A DNA stretch of 64,000 nt. Origin: Bullera alba. Its lineage: Eukaryota; Basidiomycota; Tremellomycetes; Tremellales; Bulleraceae. The DNA lies in NCBI GenBank assembly GCA_001600095.1, contig BCIX01000007.1:744001-808000 (forward strand), written 5' to 3'. The notes beneath the pieces are model-generated. The model saw only the letters and a program-made list of their open reading frames with translations. It did not search any database and was not told the DNA's origin. The position numbers and the translations under genes were made by a program. The first letter of the stretch is position 1. Each line of letters begins with the position of its first letter. This document shows, piece after piece, positions 32,857-44,340 of the stretch.

Positions 32857-34398
32857 ATGAGATGGCAGCAGGCTCGTAATGCGGCCAGACACGCAAAGAG
32901 GGAGCTCGGCGCGCAAGTATTGAAGGAAGAATTGAGGGCACAAGACCCATGGCAGCGAATATCGTTCTTGCCCCACCTGGTCAACTTTCGAACCGCACTG
33001 TCTCACTTCGTCAGTGATCCCTTAGGATATCTGACTTGTGCTGATATCTTTTCTAGGGCCGACTGGTGCAGCCTGACCGGACGGACCCGACGCCACAATT
33101 GATACCCTTCTGGACGATCATCGCATTGTGTCATGTCAAACGAGGTCGCAAGCATGCCGAGCTGGGGTGGGCGGAGGGCGCAGCACCCAGGGTCAGTTAT
33201 ATGGACATAGGTTGTTCGATCGCCGCAGTCCCAAGTCAGCATTGGGCAAGTGGCTTATTGCTCGACGATGACCTTCGCTCCATGAGCAAATTGAGGAATG
33301 TGGATGTGGAGATGGACCTGCCGTCTCGGATATCGGACGCCCCGGCATTCGCATATTCGTTTCCCCAACTGGACGACGAGGAGAAGAAAGTGATCTCCAC
33401 CATACCCGAGAGTAGGGACGGCGAATGGATAAATACATGGCAGATGATGAAGAGTCCTCATATCTACGCCGTGCCGACGTATCGTGAGTGTGTCAGGGCG
33501 AACAGGAGCTGATCAATAGGTGTTGCATATAAGATTCAACTAGAAGGAGGACGGATAGGCTATGTAGATGGATGCTACGACCGGCCGTCCCATCGAGTCG
33601 TGCTCCAGCGGCGTAGGGGAACATACCTCTCAAACTACGCTTGGAATGCAGTGAGCTCAATGCACGACCAATAAGTGGGGATCAAGCTGACGCTTTTCAC
33701 AGTACCAAAGTCTCCATTTCTACGCTCGAAAGCTATTTGGAATGTTTCACACTACCGACGTCTCGCGAGAACCACTATTACCCGCAGGCAAGTCGGGCTA
33801 TATCGCCGAGATGCTGCTCGAGGTCATGCAGCGGTGTCCTATCAACTGGAACCACTCGTCCATCATCCCGTTCACAGGCTCCGGTCGGAGTGGGAAAGAT
33901 CTAGTGTAAGTCCTGGTATATCGACATTTCGCTTACATTTTCAGGCAGCAAGCGGATCTTCGTATCCTAGGTAGATCGAGGGCTGTCCAATTGTTTTCGC
34001 CCAATACGCCTACTAGAGACTTACCCAAGGGAAACGCCCCTAAGCCCACACCTCGACCGCCACCGTCACCCCCGCCGAAGAGCAAACCTCGTCCGATCCC
34101 CGAACCGATCTTAGCACCCGCCCCTGTGAAGATACGCGATCATAGAGGTTACTATTCCCTCTTGGGTATTACACCCACATTGGACCTCCTCGACCCCCGC
34201 AAGTCGGACGAGATGGCCATCATGCTGCGAGATCGACGAAGAGACCTCGCAAGAGTCCATCACTCAGATGTCGGAGGTCGAGATAGGATCATGTCGCAGA
34301 TCAACATTGCCTACGACCACCTCAGAACACGTGAGTGGTGATGGTGGTGTGCTCAGCTGATCTCGTTAGTCGAGCTGCGAAAGATATACAGCGAGTAA
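32857..34398 (+). CDS. J-domain-like protein, tandem copy A (HPD lost)
   Basis: Six exons (32857-33009, 33057-33483, 33520-33650, 33703-33905, 33945-34330, 34370-34398) give 442 residues. The N-terminal part is of unknown type (LIPFW, AAVPSQHWASGLLL). A Pro-rich linker (KPTPRPPPSPPPKS, about residues 330-355) follows, then a J-domain-like C-terminus: YYSLLGITPTLDLL ... RRRDLARVHHSDVGG ... INIAYDHLRTLELRKIY. In J proteins the HPD loop triggers Hsp70 ATPase; here it reads HSD, so canonical Hsp70 stimulation is doubtful. Copy B, the next gene, shares LPFW and the HWASG block and the same C-terminal J position. Confidence 0.75.
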
Positions 34399-34786
34399 CC
34401 CAGACGAGCGCTGCTGCCTGCGGCTGCCGTACCCCATTTCGTCAATAATCAAACGATACGGACTTACAGCATTTCACATCTGTCACGATCCTGTATGTAC
34501 GCATATACTGTAGTCATAGCATCTCCCGGCTATCCTGTACCCCATATAGATTCTATGTACCCTACCCTAAAGGTCAGAGATTGGCTAGAGTCCGGCGACT
34601 AGTCCAGATAAACGTGAAGCAGCAGGTCGAGGAATCTGAAACGCCGGAATCAAAAAAGTCGACATTGCGAGCACCGAGCATCTACAAATTCAGACAACAT
34701 CGCTATTGTCCTGGTCGCTGTCGTTGCCTTGACACTGTCTTGCCCATCTCAAACTCCCCATCCATCCCCAGGCCACACGCAATGCC

Positions 34787-37094
34787 ATGCTATCTGCTAT
34801 CCAGAAGCGCACCTTCCTGTCATGGTTGAGAGCGCCCAAAGTACGGGATGGATTCCCCACCGACCTCAGCTTGCAGGACAGGTTCGGTGGAATCCTCGCT
34901 GTACTGCCCTCGGACAGCTCGGCGGATAGCACAATGAGGCGGGAAATCTCGAGACGTTTCGTGAGTGGTCCATTTGGGAGTTGAAGTAATCGATGCTCGA
35001 CTAGCCATCAGCGACTGTCACTCGATGCCTTTTGCCCTTTTGGTTCGTCATCTATCGCTTCGACTTTCAATGGCTACCGCCATCGATCATCAAGCGGACA
35101 CCAGCGAGCAACAGCTGCGCCATGAACGTCTTGGTGGCTGCCGTGCCTAAAGATCACTGGGCGAGGTGAGCTCCCATTTAGTCAGCATGTAGGCTGAATA
35201 TATAGTGGCATCGCCTTCACCGACATGGTACTCTCTCGCTATGTGCTGCTCAACCTAAGGACGGTACCGCCATCAACGATCGCTGAAGAATTCATCCGCG
35301 CTGCCCCATCGGAAGATATTCCCCTCTTCGCCTACAACTACCCCGCGCTTTTGTCCAAGGGGGGCAGTGAGGGACTGGCGGCGAGGTTCGCGAAGTTGAC
35401 AAAACATGCTCAGTTGGAGTATTGGATCAAAACGCCTTTTGTGAGTATCTCTTCGCGGCCAGTGCTAATGGCAGCAAAAACTCGCACATCCAATATATTG
35501 TAGGTCCTAGTCGGTTCATCACTAACGTCCCAGACCCTTGCTACAAGATCGAGGACGGTTACGGCGGCATCATATTCTGGGACGCTCTCACGAACTTTGC
35601 GCTGGAGCCTCCCATGACGGAGAACAAGGCGGATGTGGACACACGCCGGTATTTCCCCGTCGAACGAGCGGAAAACGGAATCGTCACCTCTGCAACAATG
35701 CGGCAACTGAACCCCTCCATGGTGCGTCGACACCAAGGGACATTGCTGACGGGGCAGAGAATGAACATAGTGGTATTGGAGCCGGGCAACAATAATTACC
35801 AGACCGATGACACCTCCGACGCTGTCAGATACGACCTCTGTTCTGACATGTGGCAACGCCCAATCCTCCCCGAGCACTGGGCCGATGGGTTGATTAGTAC
35901 TTACGATCTCTACAACCGCCATCAGTGAGTAAAGCCATCTGCCTGTGCTTCTGCGGCGCTGATCGTGTGCAGCATCGACGGGAGGTTCCACGCAAACGGC
36001 GTGAAACCCGGACTGGTACTGCCGAACGATCCGAGGCGACTCGCAGCAATGCAATCACACGGAGACCCGGCAGTCGATGCCGCGAATAGGGAAAAACGAG
36101 CGCAAGAAGCGCAACTAGCCAAAGCAGCGAGAGAGGAGCAAAAGGAAGAAGACATGTGGCGGGCCCGGCTTGAGGTCGAGGAGGGGATCAAAGCGGCAGA
36201 GGCGGCACGGATCCAAGCGATACAAGAGGAGCAGGAAAGGATCCTAAGGACAGAGCAGGCGGCGGCGTTCAAGGCTGAGCATGACCGTCGGATGGCAGAG
36301 GATCCAGAGTACGCCAAAGGAGTACGCCAGGCCGAGATCAAAGAGGAGAAAGAGCGAAGACAGAAAGAAGCACTGCGAGAGGCGCGACTAGCAGACGAAA
36401 AGAAGCAAGCGGAGCTCAGAAAGACGCCAGAGCGACGAAGAGCCGAGGCGAACGCAGCCGCGAAGGAGTGGCAGGCCAAGCAAGACGCCGAGCAAGAAAA
36501 GCTGGCAAAGGCCAAGTTGGCAGAACGAGCTGAAAAAGCCGCGCAACGGCAACGTGAGCAAGCAGAGGAAGCAGCTCGACGAGAGAAGCTAGTCAAAGAG
36601 AGAAATGACGAGATCAAGAAGCGTCTCATCGAGGCAGCACAGGAGAGGCTAAGAAAGAAGCAAAGAACACTCTACAACAACACGCAGGAGAGACCTCGGC
36701 CGGAACCGCAAACGAGGCCCCAATCGGAGCAAGAGGCTAGACTGGAGCGCGAGCGGCTTCGAAGTGAGCAGGAGCGGGAGAATCAACTTCGAAGACAGGC
36801 CGCAACCGCGCCTCAGCCCATTACGGTAATCGATCCGAAGGGCTACTACAGGATTCTCGGTATTCAAGCGCACATCAGTTATCTGGAGTCATCTGCAATG
36901 GACAAGACCATCAACGACCAATACTTGACCATGGCCAAGCGTCTACATCCGGACACCTCCACGGGGGATGCTTCCCAGTTTGTCTTTTTGCAAGAAGCGA
37001 AAAAGCAGCTCTATACATGTGAGTGATGGTCGACCTGCTGCGCTGACGCCATGTAGTACAAGGCCGAAAAGAATACCAGCGAAGAGGCTGGTAG
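34787..37094 (+). CDS. J-domain protein, tandem copy B, with long coiled coil
   Basis: Exons: 34787-34960, 35005-35165, 35206-about 35444, about 35504-35924, 35973-37018, 37057-37094; about 692 residues. The N-terminus resembles copy A (LLPFWFVIY, AAVPKDHWASGIAF). Residues about 370-600 are a charged Glu/Lys/Arg/Ala coiled coil (QEEQERILRTEQAAAFKAE). The C-terminus is a J domain: KGYYRILGIQA ... LTMAKRLHPDTSTGD ... QEAKKQLYTLQGRKEYQRRG, with HPD intact. It likely recruits Hsp70; the client or location is unknown. The splice around 35441-35510 is ambiguous: the best donor (35441) does not keep frame with any good acceptor; GTATCT at 35445 to TAG at 35503 does. The stop lies 4 bp from the stop of the convergent KTI12 gene. 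Confidence 0.72.
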
Positions 37095-37098
37095 TGGC

Positions 37099-38128
37099 CT
37101 AGACGCCCCAAGACTCCTCCAAAAAGCTGACAAAGCCAGCTGTGACCTGCTCCTCGCTCCACCTCCCCGCCGCTAGTCCGCCCGACGACTGCGCCTTGGT
37201 CTGGACCGATTCGAACTGTCGCTTGAGCCTCTGCATCTCCGGAAGGGTGACTCTCCGCATGGGGAGGTGCAAGACGAGCGGGGTGTTTGCTGGGGGAGAA
37301 GGGATGGGATATGTGGTGGACGTAGGAGCAGCATTTAGATGAGCCAATAGAGACGTGGTGATCAGTGATGTTGTAGCACTTAAAGTCTGTAATGAGCCCG
37401 GCGGCGGTCTGGGTCTCTATCAATGCATCAGTCGACATCTAACCCCGGTGCACTCACGGTAGCTACTGCTGCCGTTGGCGGCTTTTTTGAGCCTTTGATG
37501 ATGACCTCCCATATCTCGTCAAAGGGCGGATCTTCGTCCCAGGGTATTGTTATCAGAGGCGAATCCCATCTGACCATTGAAGACGGTTCCTCGAATCGCA
37601 TGATCAAGTTGTCGAACCTGGCCTTTAGCAGGTGTTTCTATGGGCAACTCACGTCTCGGGCTTGTAGGAGCTTTCGCCTCGGTCTTCATGCCATTCCTCA
37701 CACTTGCTCCGTGGAGTAGCTACGTGGATCTGAAGCTCAGCAGGCGCCCAGGTGGGGTGGACTTACTGTACATGTACGTATCTGAGCCTCACGGGCGGCA
37801 CAGTACATCTGATATCTGAATCCTTTGATGTAATTCGGACTGTCGCATATCGTGATGGCGTCTGGGGACATTGACCGCGTTACGTTGGTGAAGAGATTGC
37901 CTCTGCCAGACTTCTCCGAAATGCTGTCTGACCGTTCAACGCTTGCCCTCTGGTCGACCACCCACCGTCGTAGACCGTCCGAGGAACATGGCTGTTGTCG
38001 TCGCTGACTATGACGGCTTTGTACAGCGTTCCGCCGTGGGGTAACCGCCGTTCAAAGTCTTCCAGAAGAGCGGCCGCGAGTCGACTCTTGCCGGAGCATG
38101 GGTATCCCACTATCGTCACGAGAGCCAT
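37099..38128 (-). CDS. KTI12-like Elongator-associated P-loop protein
   Basis: Exons 38128-37966, 37927-37767, 37729-37653, 37617-37458 and 37416-37099 give 292 residues. It starts MALVTIVGYPCSGKSRLAAAL, a Walker A P-loop, and continues with VIVSDDNSH, EKSGRGNLFTNVTRS, ITICDSPNYIKGFRYQMYC and a WHEDRGESSYKP segment, in the order seen in Kti12. Kti12 binds Elongator and tRNA/ATP and is needed for Elongator-dependent wobble-uridine modification. Together with BUD32 it is the second tRNA-modification factor in the window. The last exon encodes a Thr/Pro-rich linker and a helical tail ending ESWGV. Confidence 0.9.
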
Positions 38129-38241
38129 GGCGAGTGACAAGCCCAGAGAAAATGGTAAAGCAACATACAGCAAGACTTTGCAACCGTATCGTAGCGAAAT
38201 CTCAAAAGCGATCTCTTGATCGACCGGATAAACTATTGCAT

Positions 38242-39205
38242 CTAGAGAACTCCAGCTTCCTTCATCTTGGCCACCAACTCGTCGACGCTCTCCACCTTTC
38301 CACCTCCGGTCCTCACTGGAGGCTCGGTCACAGAAATAGTCTCCTGTCTCGGAGCCTATACGTCAGCCAAGGTCCTTACATGTACAACTCACAAAGTCCA
38401 GGCCTAGGTCTTCTGGCTTGAACGTCTCGACCTTCTTCTTCTTGGCTTTCATGATGTTTGGCAACGAAGCGTATCGAGGTTCTGCGGTTAGCTGTATCCA
38501 TGGCAATCTCACTCACCATTCAGTCGAAGATCCGTGGTGACGACCAAGGGGAGCTTGGCCTCCATATTCTCCAATCCACCATCGATCTCCCGCGTCAACG
38601 TTGCCTTTCCGCCCTCGACCTTGAGCTTGCTAATGAAACTGCCCTGACTCCAGCCGAGCTTTCCGGCGAGCATGCCACCGGTACTGCCCGAATCGTCGTC
38701 AATGGCCTGTTTGCCCATGATGATCAAGTCATAGCTGCCCTTGTCGACGATGGCCTTGATGGCATTCGCGACTGAGATTGGCTCGATAATCTCCTTTTCT
38801 CCAGTAACAATGTGGATTCCAGAGTCGGCTCCCATGGCCAAAGCGGTTCGGATCGTGTCTACCGATTTAGCAGGACCGATCGAGATGGCCGTTATCGAGT
38901 CTACCTTTTCCGAGCCCTTTTCTCGGAGTCGAATCGCCTCTTCCACAGCTGAATGTTAGTGATGCACTACGCGTAGGAAACTAACCAATCTCGTCAAAGG
39001 GGTTCTACGACGGTCAGCCACGCTTCTTTGTGTGTCACTCACCATCGAGTGCTTGACGTTCGTGTCGACACCCTTGCCATCGCTCGCGACTCGGATCTTG
39101 CTATTCGGTTCAGCGACGCCCCTCGGCCTTGACTTACACGGCATAGTCGATCGATCTCTTTACCGGGACCAAGATGTTGAGCAGGCGGGGTACTGAGGGC
39201 CTCAT
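38242..39205 (-). CDS. Electron transfer flavoprotein beta subunit
   Basis: Six exons (39205-39138, 39100-39043, 39004-38986, 38948-38517, 38481-38393, 38355-38242) give 259 residues, the normal family length. The N-terminus [20 protein letters not shown], the AMP/FAD-binding core ([32 protein letters not shown]), the ETF-beta signature ([19 protein letters not shown]) and the recognition-loop region ([10 protein letters not shown]) are all present. It forms the mitochondrial ETF with the alpha subunit, passing electrons from acyl-CoA and other dehydrogenases to ETF-ubiquinone oxidoreductase. Exon 3 is only 19 nt (NPFDEI). Confidence 0.95.
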
Positions 39206-39458
39206 CTTTGCTATCTATGCGTGTTGGGTATGTGAACTGTGAAGCGCTGTTACAAGAGGAGACGGACCATGGCAGCTTCGACCGAAAAGCCCGGCCGGTA
39301 ACGAGTTACCAGGAGCCGGTGCGGATACATTTGATCCCGCTCACGTCCCATCACACGTGTCAACCCCCGCCTCTCCACTATCAGTCGCGACCTCGTCATC
39401 AACGATAGCGACGACGACAACAACAACGTCGACAAGCACCTTCATCGCGACATACAGA

Positions 39459-40999
39459 ATGACGAGGACATCGCATACAGCCCACGCTACGCCCGCGTTC
39501 CCTGTCTACTGCGTGGATTGGGCGGATGACGATGTGGTTGTGTTAGGAGGTGGAGGAGGTGCAAGTAGGAGCGGCATCGAGAACAAGATTGTGAGATTGC
39601 AAGTCTTGCATCGCTGACGAGTAGAAACTCTGCAAAGTAGCGAAAGATGGTCGGAAGATCAAATACCTAGCCGAGACGAAGTTGAGCAATGAGGAGGACG
39701 CGCCAATGACCATTGCCGTGGATAGAAAGGTGGGCACAGGGATCAACTCGGATTAGACTGACTTCTAGACGAAAAGCATCTATACTGGAGTCAACGCGTC
39801 TTCGTCTTCGATACAAAGCGGAAAGAACGACCATTGCAGGGTGTACTCGTACTCGGACGACAAGTAGGTGTTGCCATACAGAGATTCAGGACTGATATAT
39901 AGAGTCGAGTATCAGAAAGGCCAAAGCACGATAACAGCTACATGGTCCGATGACTATCCTTATCAAGTGAGTTTGTGCATTTTGAATTGGGCTAATTCCT
40001 TAGAAACTTACATCTGTATCACCTAACGGAAAACTCCTCGCACTGGGTACCACCGACGATGTCGTCAACATCCTTCACCTACCAACTCTCGAGTCCGCCG
40101 GGCCGAGCATCTCCCTCGATGCGGAACTGGTAGACCTAGATTGGGGAGGTGAAGGAGAGTGGCTCTCTGTCGCGACTACCAACGCACTCCAACTGTACAA
40201 AATTGAGCACGGGGAGAAGCTGGCTGTAAACCTCAAGCAAACGCTGTATCCACCAAGCCTGGACATTGCCGCAGTATCATATCGAGCTGCTCGGTGAGTC
40301 GCAAGCCCATCGGACTTAGCTGACTTGTAGCTTCTCGCCGAAATCGGAATCTACCACGCCAATGCTGCACGCCGTGCTCAACGCGACCAAAGTGCCTAAA
40401 CGGGGAGCCCCGAGAAAGTCCTTCGTGGTCACTTTTGGCGTCGTCGCAGGCCCTAGCAAGACCCAGGTCACTCCAGCTGAGAGCCAATCGGAGAAGGGAA
40501 AGCAAAAGGCCCAGGATACCGACCTCGGCGACGAGCTCGGCAGGTGGGACGTGATCGTAAGAAGGGAAGTCGCCGGAAAGCCAGTCACCGTGTTCGACGT
40601 CAGGTGGGTTTGTCACACAAACTTCCCAGCTGATCTAGTAGCTCTGATGGCAAGCTGCTGTCGTATGGATGTGCGGATCTGAGTATAGGAATCCTCGATG
40701 CAAAAACATTAGCCGTGAGTATCTCCGGCTGTGATCGTCGACTGATCATGTCGTAGCCATTGCTCAAAATCCTACATGCGCATTCGTTCCCTCCAACAGC
40801 GCTAAAATTCAACCCATCGGCAACACTGCTTGTATCTGCCTCGGCGGACAACACGATCCGAGCGATCGTCGTGCCGGCGTCTTTCGAAGGCTGTGAGTGG
40901 GAGCGGAAAGACATCGCTGACGGTCCAGTATCTGCGTCTATGATAGCTGTGTTTGTTGCCATCCTTGTTATCCTCCTTGCTGTACTTCTACGACGATGA
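39459..40999 (+). CDS. SEC12/PREB-like Sar1 guanine-nucleotide exchange factor
   Basis: Eight exons (39459-39590, 39625-39729, 39769-39863, 39903-39966, 40004-40293, 40331-40603, 40642-40714, 40757-40999) give 424 residues. The N-terminus FPVYCVDWADDD...GGGGGASRSGIENKI matches the Sec12 propeller and its potassium-binding K-loop that touches Sar1. WD-type strands follow (KLTSVSPNGKLLALG, SSDGKLLSYG, NPSATLLVSASADNTIR). A C-terminal transmembrane helix (ASMIAVFVAILVILLAVLL) ends in RR, suited to an ER tail-anchor orientation. It should activate Sar1 at the ER to start COPII budding. Confidence 0.9.
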
Positions 41000-41447
41000 G
41001 CTTGGATTTCCGTCCCAAGCATTGTCATGCGTGTATCAACCAAGAGAAGGCGGTGGCGCCTCAGGCCTCAGGAGCATCGGGCCTGTATCTGTACGGTGTC
41101 ATCGGTGAATAGAGTAGACGATGCGATCGACGGCCGCGCCTTATTCTCGCTTCAGAAGGCTTCGGCTCGCTTGAGCCGCTTAGACCTCGCTCTTGCTCTC
41201 GTTACTCTAGGCCTCTCTAGGCTTCTCTCGCTGCATCAGTCACCAGCTCACCAGCTCATTTGTTGTTGTCGTGCCTGAGTCGGGATCGTCTGACAGATCA
41301 CGTAAACTAACGCCAGCGACGCCGGATTAGTCAATTGCACGTCGATCAATGGCGGCAGCGAGGTGCAGCAACTCTCTCGATCTTCTCTCCTCTGCATGAG
41401 CGGTATCCAACTCGTTTGACCATCTTCAAGTTAGCGTGTCATTCGCC
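41000..41447. other. Promoter region of the CTR copper transporter gene
   Basis: About 450 bp with CT-rich stretches (41140-41230). I did not identify a copper-regulator site with confidence. Confidence 0.35.
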
Positions 41448-42345
41448 ATGGACCATCATCACCCATCCATGGACCCGAATATGCCCATGGACGGCGGGCA
41501 CGACATGCCCATGTCCATGTGTTCCGTGAGCCGCTTCGGCCGCATAGCGCAACGACCGCTGACGATTCTAGATGAACATGCTGTGGAATCACGACGTGAA
41601 GGATGTCTGCGTCGTCTTCGAATCATGGCACATCCGAGGACCTGGGACCATGGCCCTGTCCTGGTGAGTTGTCAGCTGCCGCAGCTTTCTGCAACTCAAT
41701 GCTCAAGTTCGGCATAGCCTGGCCATTGCGGTCATCTCGATATTCTACGCTTCACTCCTGCATTACATCAAGTCATACGACCTTCGGGTCGCTTATGCCC
41801 TGTACAACGACTCGAAGTCTTCCAATCCTGCTGGCAGGAGGGAATCACTGGCACCGGCAATGTCGGGCGCGGATGCAAGGAGGCAGAGTCTGATACCACC
41901 CAATCCGAACGGATATGGGGTTATCGAAACGGGCACAGGGCGTATCGGCATGTAAGTGCCCATCTCCTCATTGGTTCACAAGGCAGTGACTGATGTCTAA
42001 ACTTAGTACAAAGCTCAGTCTGCAAACGCGAGTCATTAGAGCAGGTCTCTATGCGGCTGCAGTTGCATTGTCATTCTGGGTATGACCAGCTTGAGAGAAA
42101 TATGGAAGGATCCAGTAGCTGATCGGAAATCAATAGCTCATGCTGGTTGCCATGACGTACAATACCTACCTCTTCGCCTCGATAGTCGTTGGAGCATTCT
42201 TGGGACATGTCCTGTATGAAGCAGAGCTCGATGTCGGGTGAGTTTTCACCCCTCTTCACGCCGCGAACGCATCGTGTCGCATCGCTAACACAGCTTCAGA
42301 TCTTTGATAGGTCCTTCAGCATCGAAAGGCCTGGCGTGTCATTGA
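41448..42345 (+). CDS. CTR-family copper transporter
   Basis: Six exons (41448-41525, 41572-41663, 41718-41951, 42007-42079, 42137-42237, 42294-42345) give 209 residues. The extracellular N-terminus is Met/His-rich (MDHHHPSMDPNMPMDGG, MPMSMC), the copper-scavenging Mets motif. TM1 (ALSCLAIAVISIFYASLL) is followed by a cytoplasmic loop, then two helices with the MxxxM-like MLVAMTYNTYLF and the G-x3-G-like VVGAFLGHVLYE of TM2-TM3. The C-terminus KGLACH keeps the Cys/His copper-handing end. CTR proteins form trimeric high-affinity Cu(I) channels in the plasma membrane. Confidence 0.92.
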
Positions 42346-42808
42346 GCCACGCTAGGTCACCTTTCAGCTTTTGGATCTCTTCAGTATCAGTACTCCGCAT
42401 GTTGCATATCATAGAATTCACCCCGCCAGAACTCTCGCGAACCCGATAGAGGGAGTCCACCGATGGTCTGACACATGATCCCCACTCTGACCTCCTTTGT
42501 CCAGTCTCAAGCCTGATGTTCAAACTCGTTTTACTCGCCGTATCAGCCTTGACACGTCTTCACACTAACGTATCTGTCTTGCGTCTCATGTTGTCGGATC
42601 TCGAAATGTCGTCTTCGGCTCATGGAAGGCCAGTGGGAAGGCGTATAAGAAGGCGAGACGGGCTATCCGAGATGTCACCTGTTCTCCATCTCCCCTTCCA
42701 CATCTCACAACCCGAGCCCTCACCTCAACCTACACACACCTTACCTACACATTGTCCTCCCCTCCCTAGGCTTAGAGACCTATTACCTCGCAACAACCTC
42801 CGCCTGCG
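42346..42808. other. Intergenic, upstream of the four-helix membrane protein gene
   Basis: About 460 bp. A pyrimidine-rich tract (42690-42790) precedes the next start codon. No gene seen. Confidence 0.35.
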
Positions 42809-44070
42809 ATGGCCGACAAGAAACCCTGGATCGGGAAGGAGACCCTCCCCACGGTCTGGGTCTGGATCTGCGTGCTGTTCAACATCGTCGGCATACTAGC
42901 TCTGCTAATGCTCATCATTGCCGAGTTGGTGATCATCGTAAATGACTTTTCGAATTACAAGGATCAGTACGGCCAGAGCTATCGTGAGTGATCCCTAGGT
43001 CATCGGCCAGCTCAAGTGCTGACTCGGGACAGCCGCCAGAGGGTATGTCGGAGAGGTGGGCTGCGGCTATGTTGCATGGACGAATGCGCCAAAGGTGAGT
43101 TGGCGTCCGACGCGTACGATGTAACGATGGTAGACGACTGACATGGATCCAGCATACTGGCTCGGCAGTATGGATGATCTTGTACCAGGTAATTGTCACG
43201 CCATCAGCCTCCTGACGTCAAGTCAAGGCATGTGCTGACCCCCTATTCCCAGATCTCCATCATCATCTTCGCGACCATCGTCATCGCTTCGGATCTCGCC
43301 TGGCGAAGTGCCTCTTGCAATCAATGGGGCGGGCACTATGTCGAGAGTGAGTCGTAACTTAGCTCCACTTCGAGCCTTCGAAGAGCACAAAGCTAACTCA
43401 GGTGTGGTAGTGTTCTACGCTGGAGGCGTGATGGCTGGAGAACACAACAAGGGGTTGTTCTACTACGTCGTCGCGAATGGCTTCTTGAAGATGTTTATCG
43501 TGGTGCTGTACATGTCTCAAAGCTTTTACGGCCTCTCGGGCGGGTCCCATCATCCTGGGTGAGCTCAACACCTATCTCACCTCTGCTCCTGTTTCTGCCA
43601 ACCAGTGACGACGAATCAGGGGCATGGTGCTGATATCGTCCTAGGGATTTGAGCAGAGTCACCGGATTCGCCACTGTGGCATCACCCGCCACTACCATCA
43701 CCACTCTCAGACCCACGACGACCATAGTAGTGTTCGGCGCCGCTGCACAGACCGGAACGATAATTACGGGCCAGAATGGCGGCACACTTCAAGTCCGAGC
43801 GGTGGACGCTTTGACCGAGTTGGTGAAACGAGTGGGCCCGGATCCCAATGATCCGGCGGCAGCTTATGGCACGAGCTGTGGGCACAATGGGCCGGCTGGA
43901 TATTGTTGGGCAGTATCATCCCAAGTATCATAGCCTTCATGGTGAGTCTGCTCGGAACGTCGTGAGAACGATAGGGAATGTGCTGATGACCGCTGCAGTT
44001 CCTCGTGCCATGGGCGGCGAAGAAGAATGAGGAGAGTAAATCGGCAGATGCGGAGAAGGGCAAGTCATGA
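42809..44070 (+). CDS. Four-helix membrane protein of unknown function
   Basis: Eight exons (42809-42983, 43042-43094, 43153-43188, 43253-43346, 43402-43558, 43645-43818, 43863-43941, 43999-44070) give 279 residues. Four hydrophobic helices are visible: VWICVLFNIVGILALLMLII, WMILYQISIIIFATIVIA, YYVVANGFLKMFIVVLYM and WAGWILLGSIIPSIIAFMF. The tail is Lys/Glu-rich (AKKNEESKSADAEKGKS). The loop between helices 3 and 4 holds a Thr-rich stretch (TTITTLRPTTTIVV). No family is recognised. The seventh exon was chosen because only that frame encodes helix 4; its upstream donor GTTGGT (43819) is non-standard but fits GTNNGT. Confidence 0.7.
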
Positions 44071-44340
44071 GCTGAGCGCACTGCTGCAATTCGTATATAG
44101 AGCTTGCTTGCATATCGGAGTCGAGGACGTTGTACTGCAAGTAAATGCAAAGATCCAAATGATCGAGGTTGCGAAGGCTGAAGCGATACTGCATCTACTG
44201 TATTCTAGGTCATTAACGCAGGCAGCACTGTACTAGTAGTCACTGTTCAGCTTGCTAGGGACCGCCGCGTCAGTACACCCTCCTCTCTTGCTTCAAACAT
44301 CCGCCATCCCGAGCTTGAGTCGCCCTTATCTCCTGGCTGT

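Noticed and set aside
35922..36629. 235-codon minus-strand Ser/Ala-rich ORF
   Set aside because: Antisense of the Glu/Lys/Ala coiled coil of J-domain copy B; the reverse complement of such repeats gives Ser/Ala/Phe runs.
42984..43045. Alternative acceptor at 43032 in the four-helix protein, giving PPEGMSERW
   Set aside because: It leads the following exons out of the frame that encodes helices 2-4; the GAG acceptor at 43041 keeps it.
43559..43862. One long 304-nt intron in the four-helix protein
   Set aside because: Possible in phase, but the sequence between holds a 58-codon open exon with normal flanking splice sites, and short introns are the rule here.
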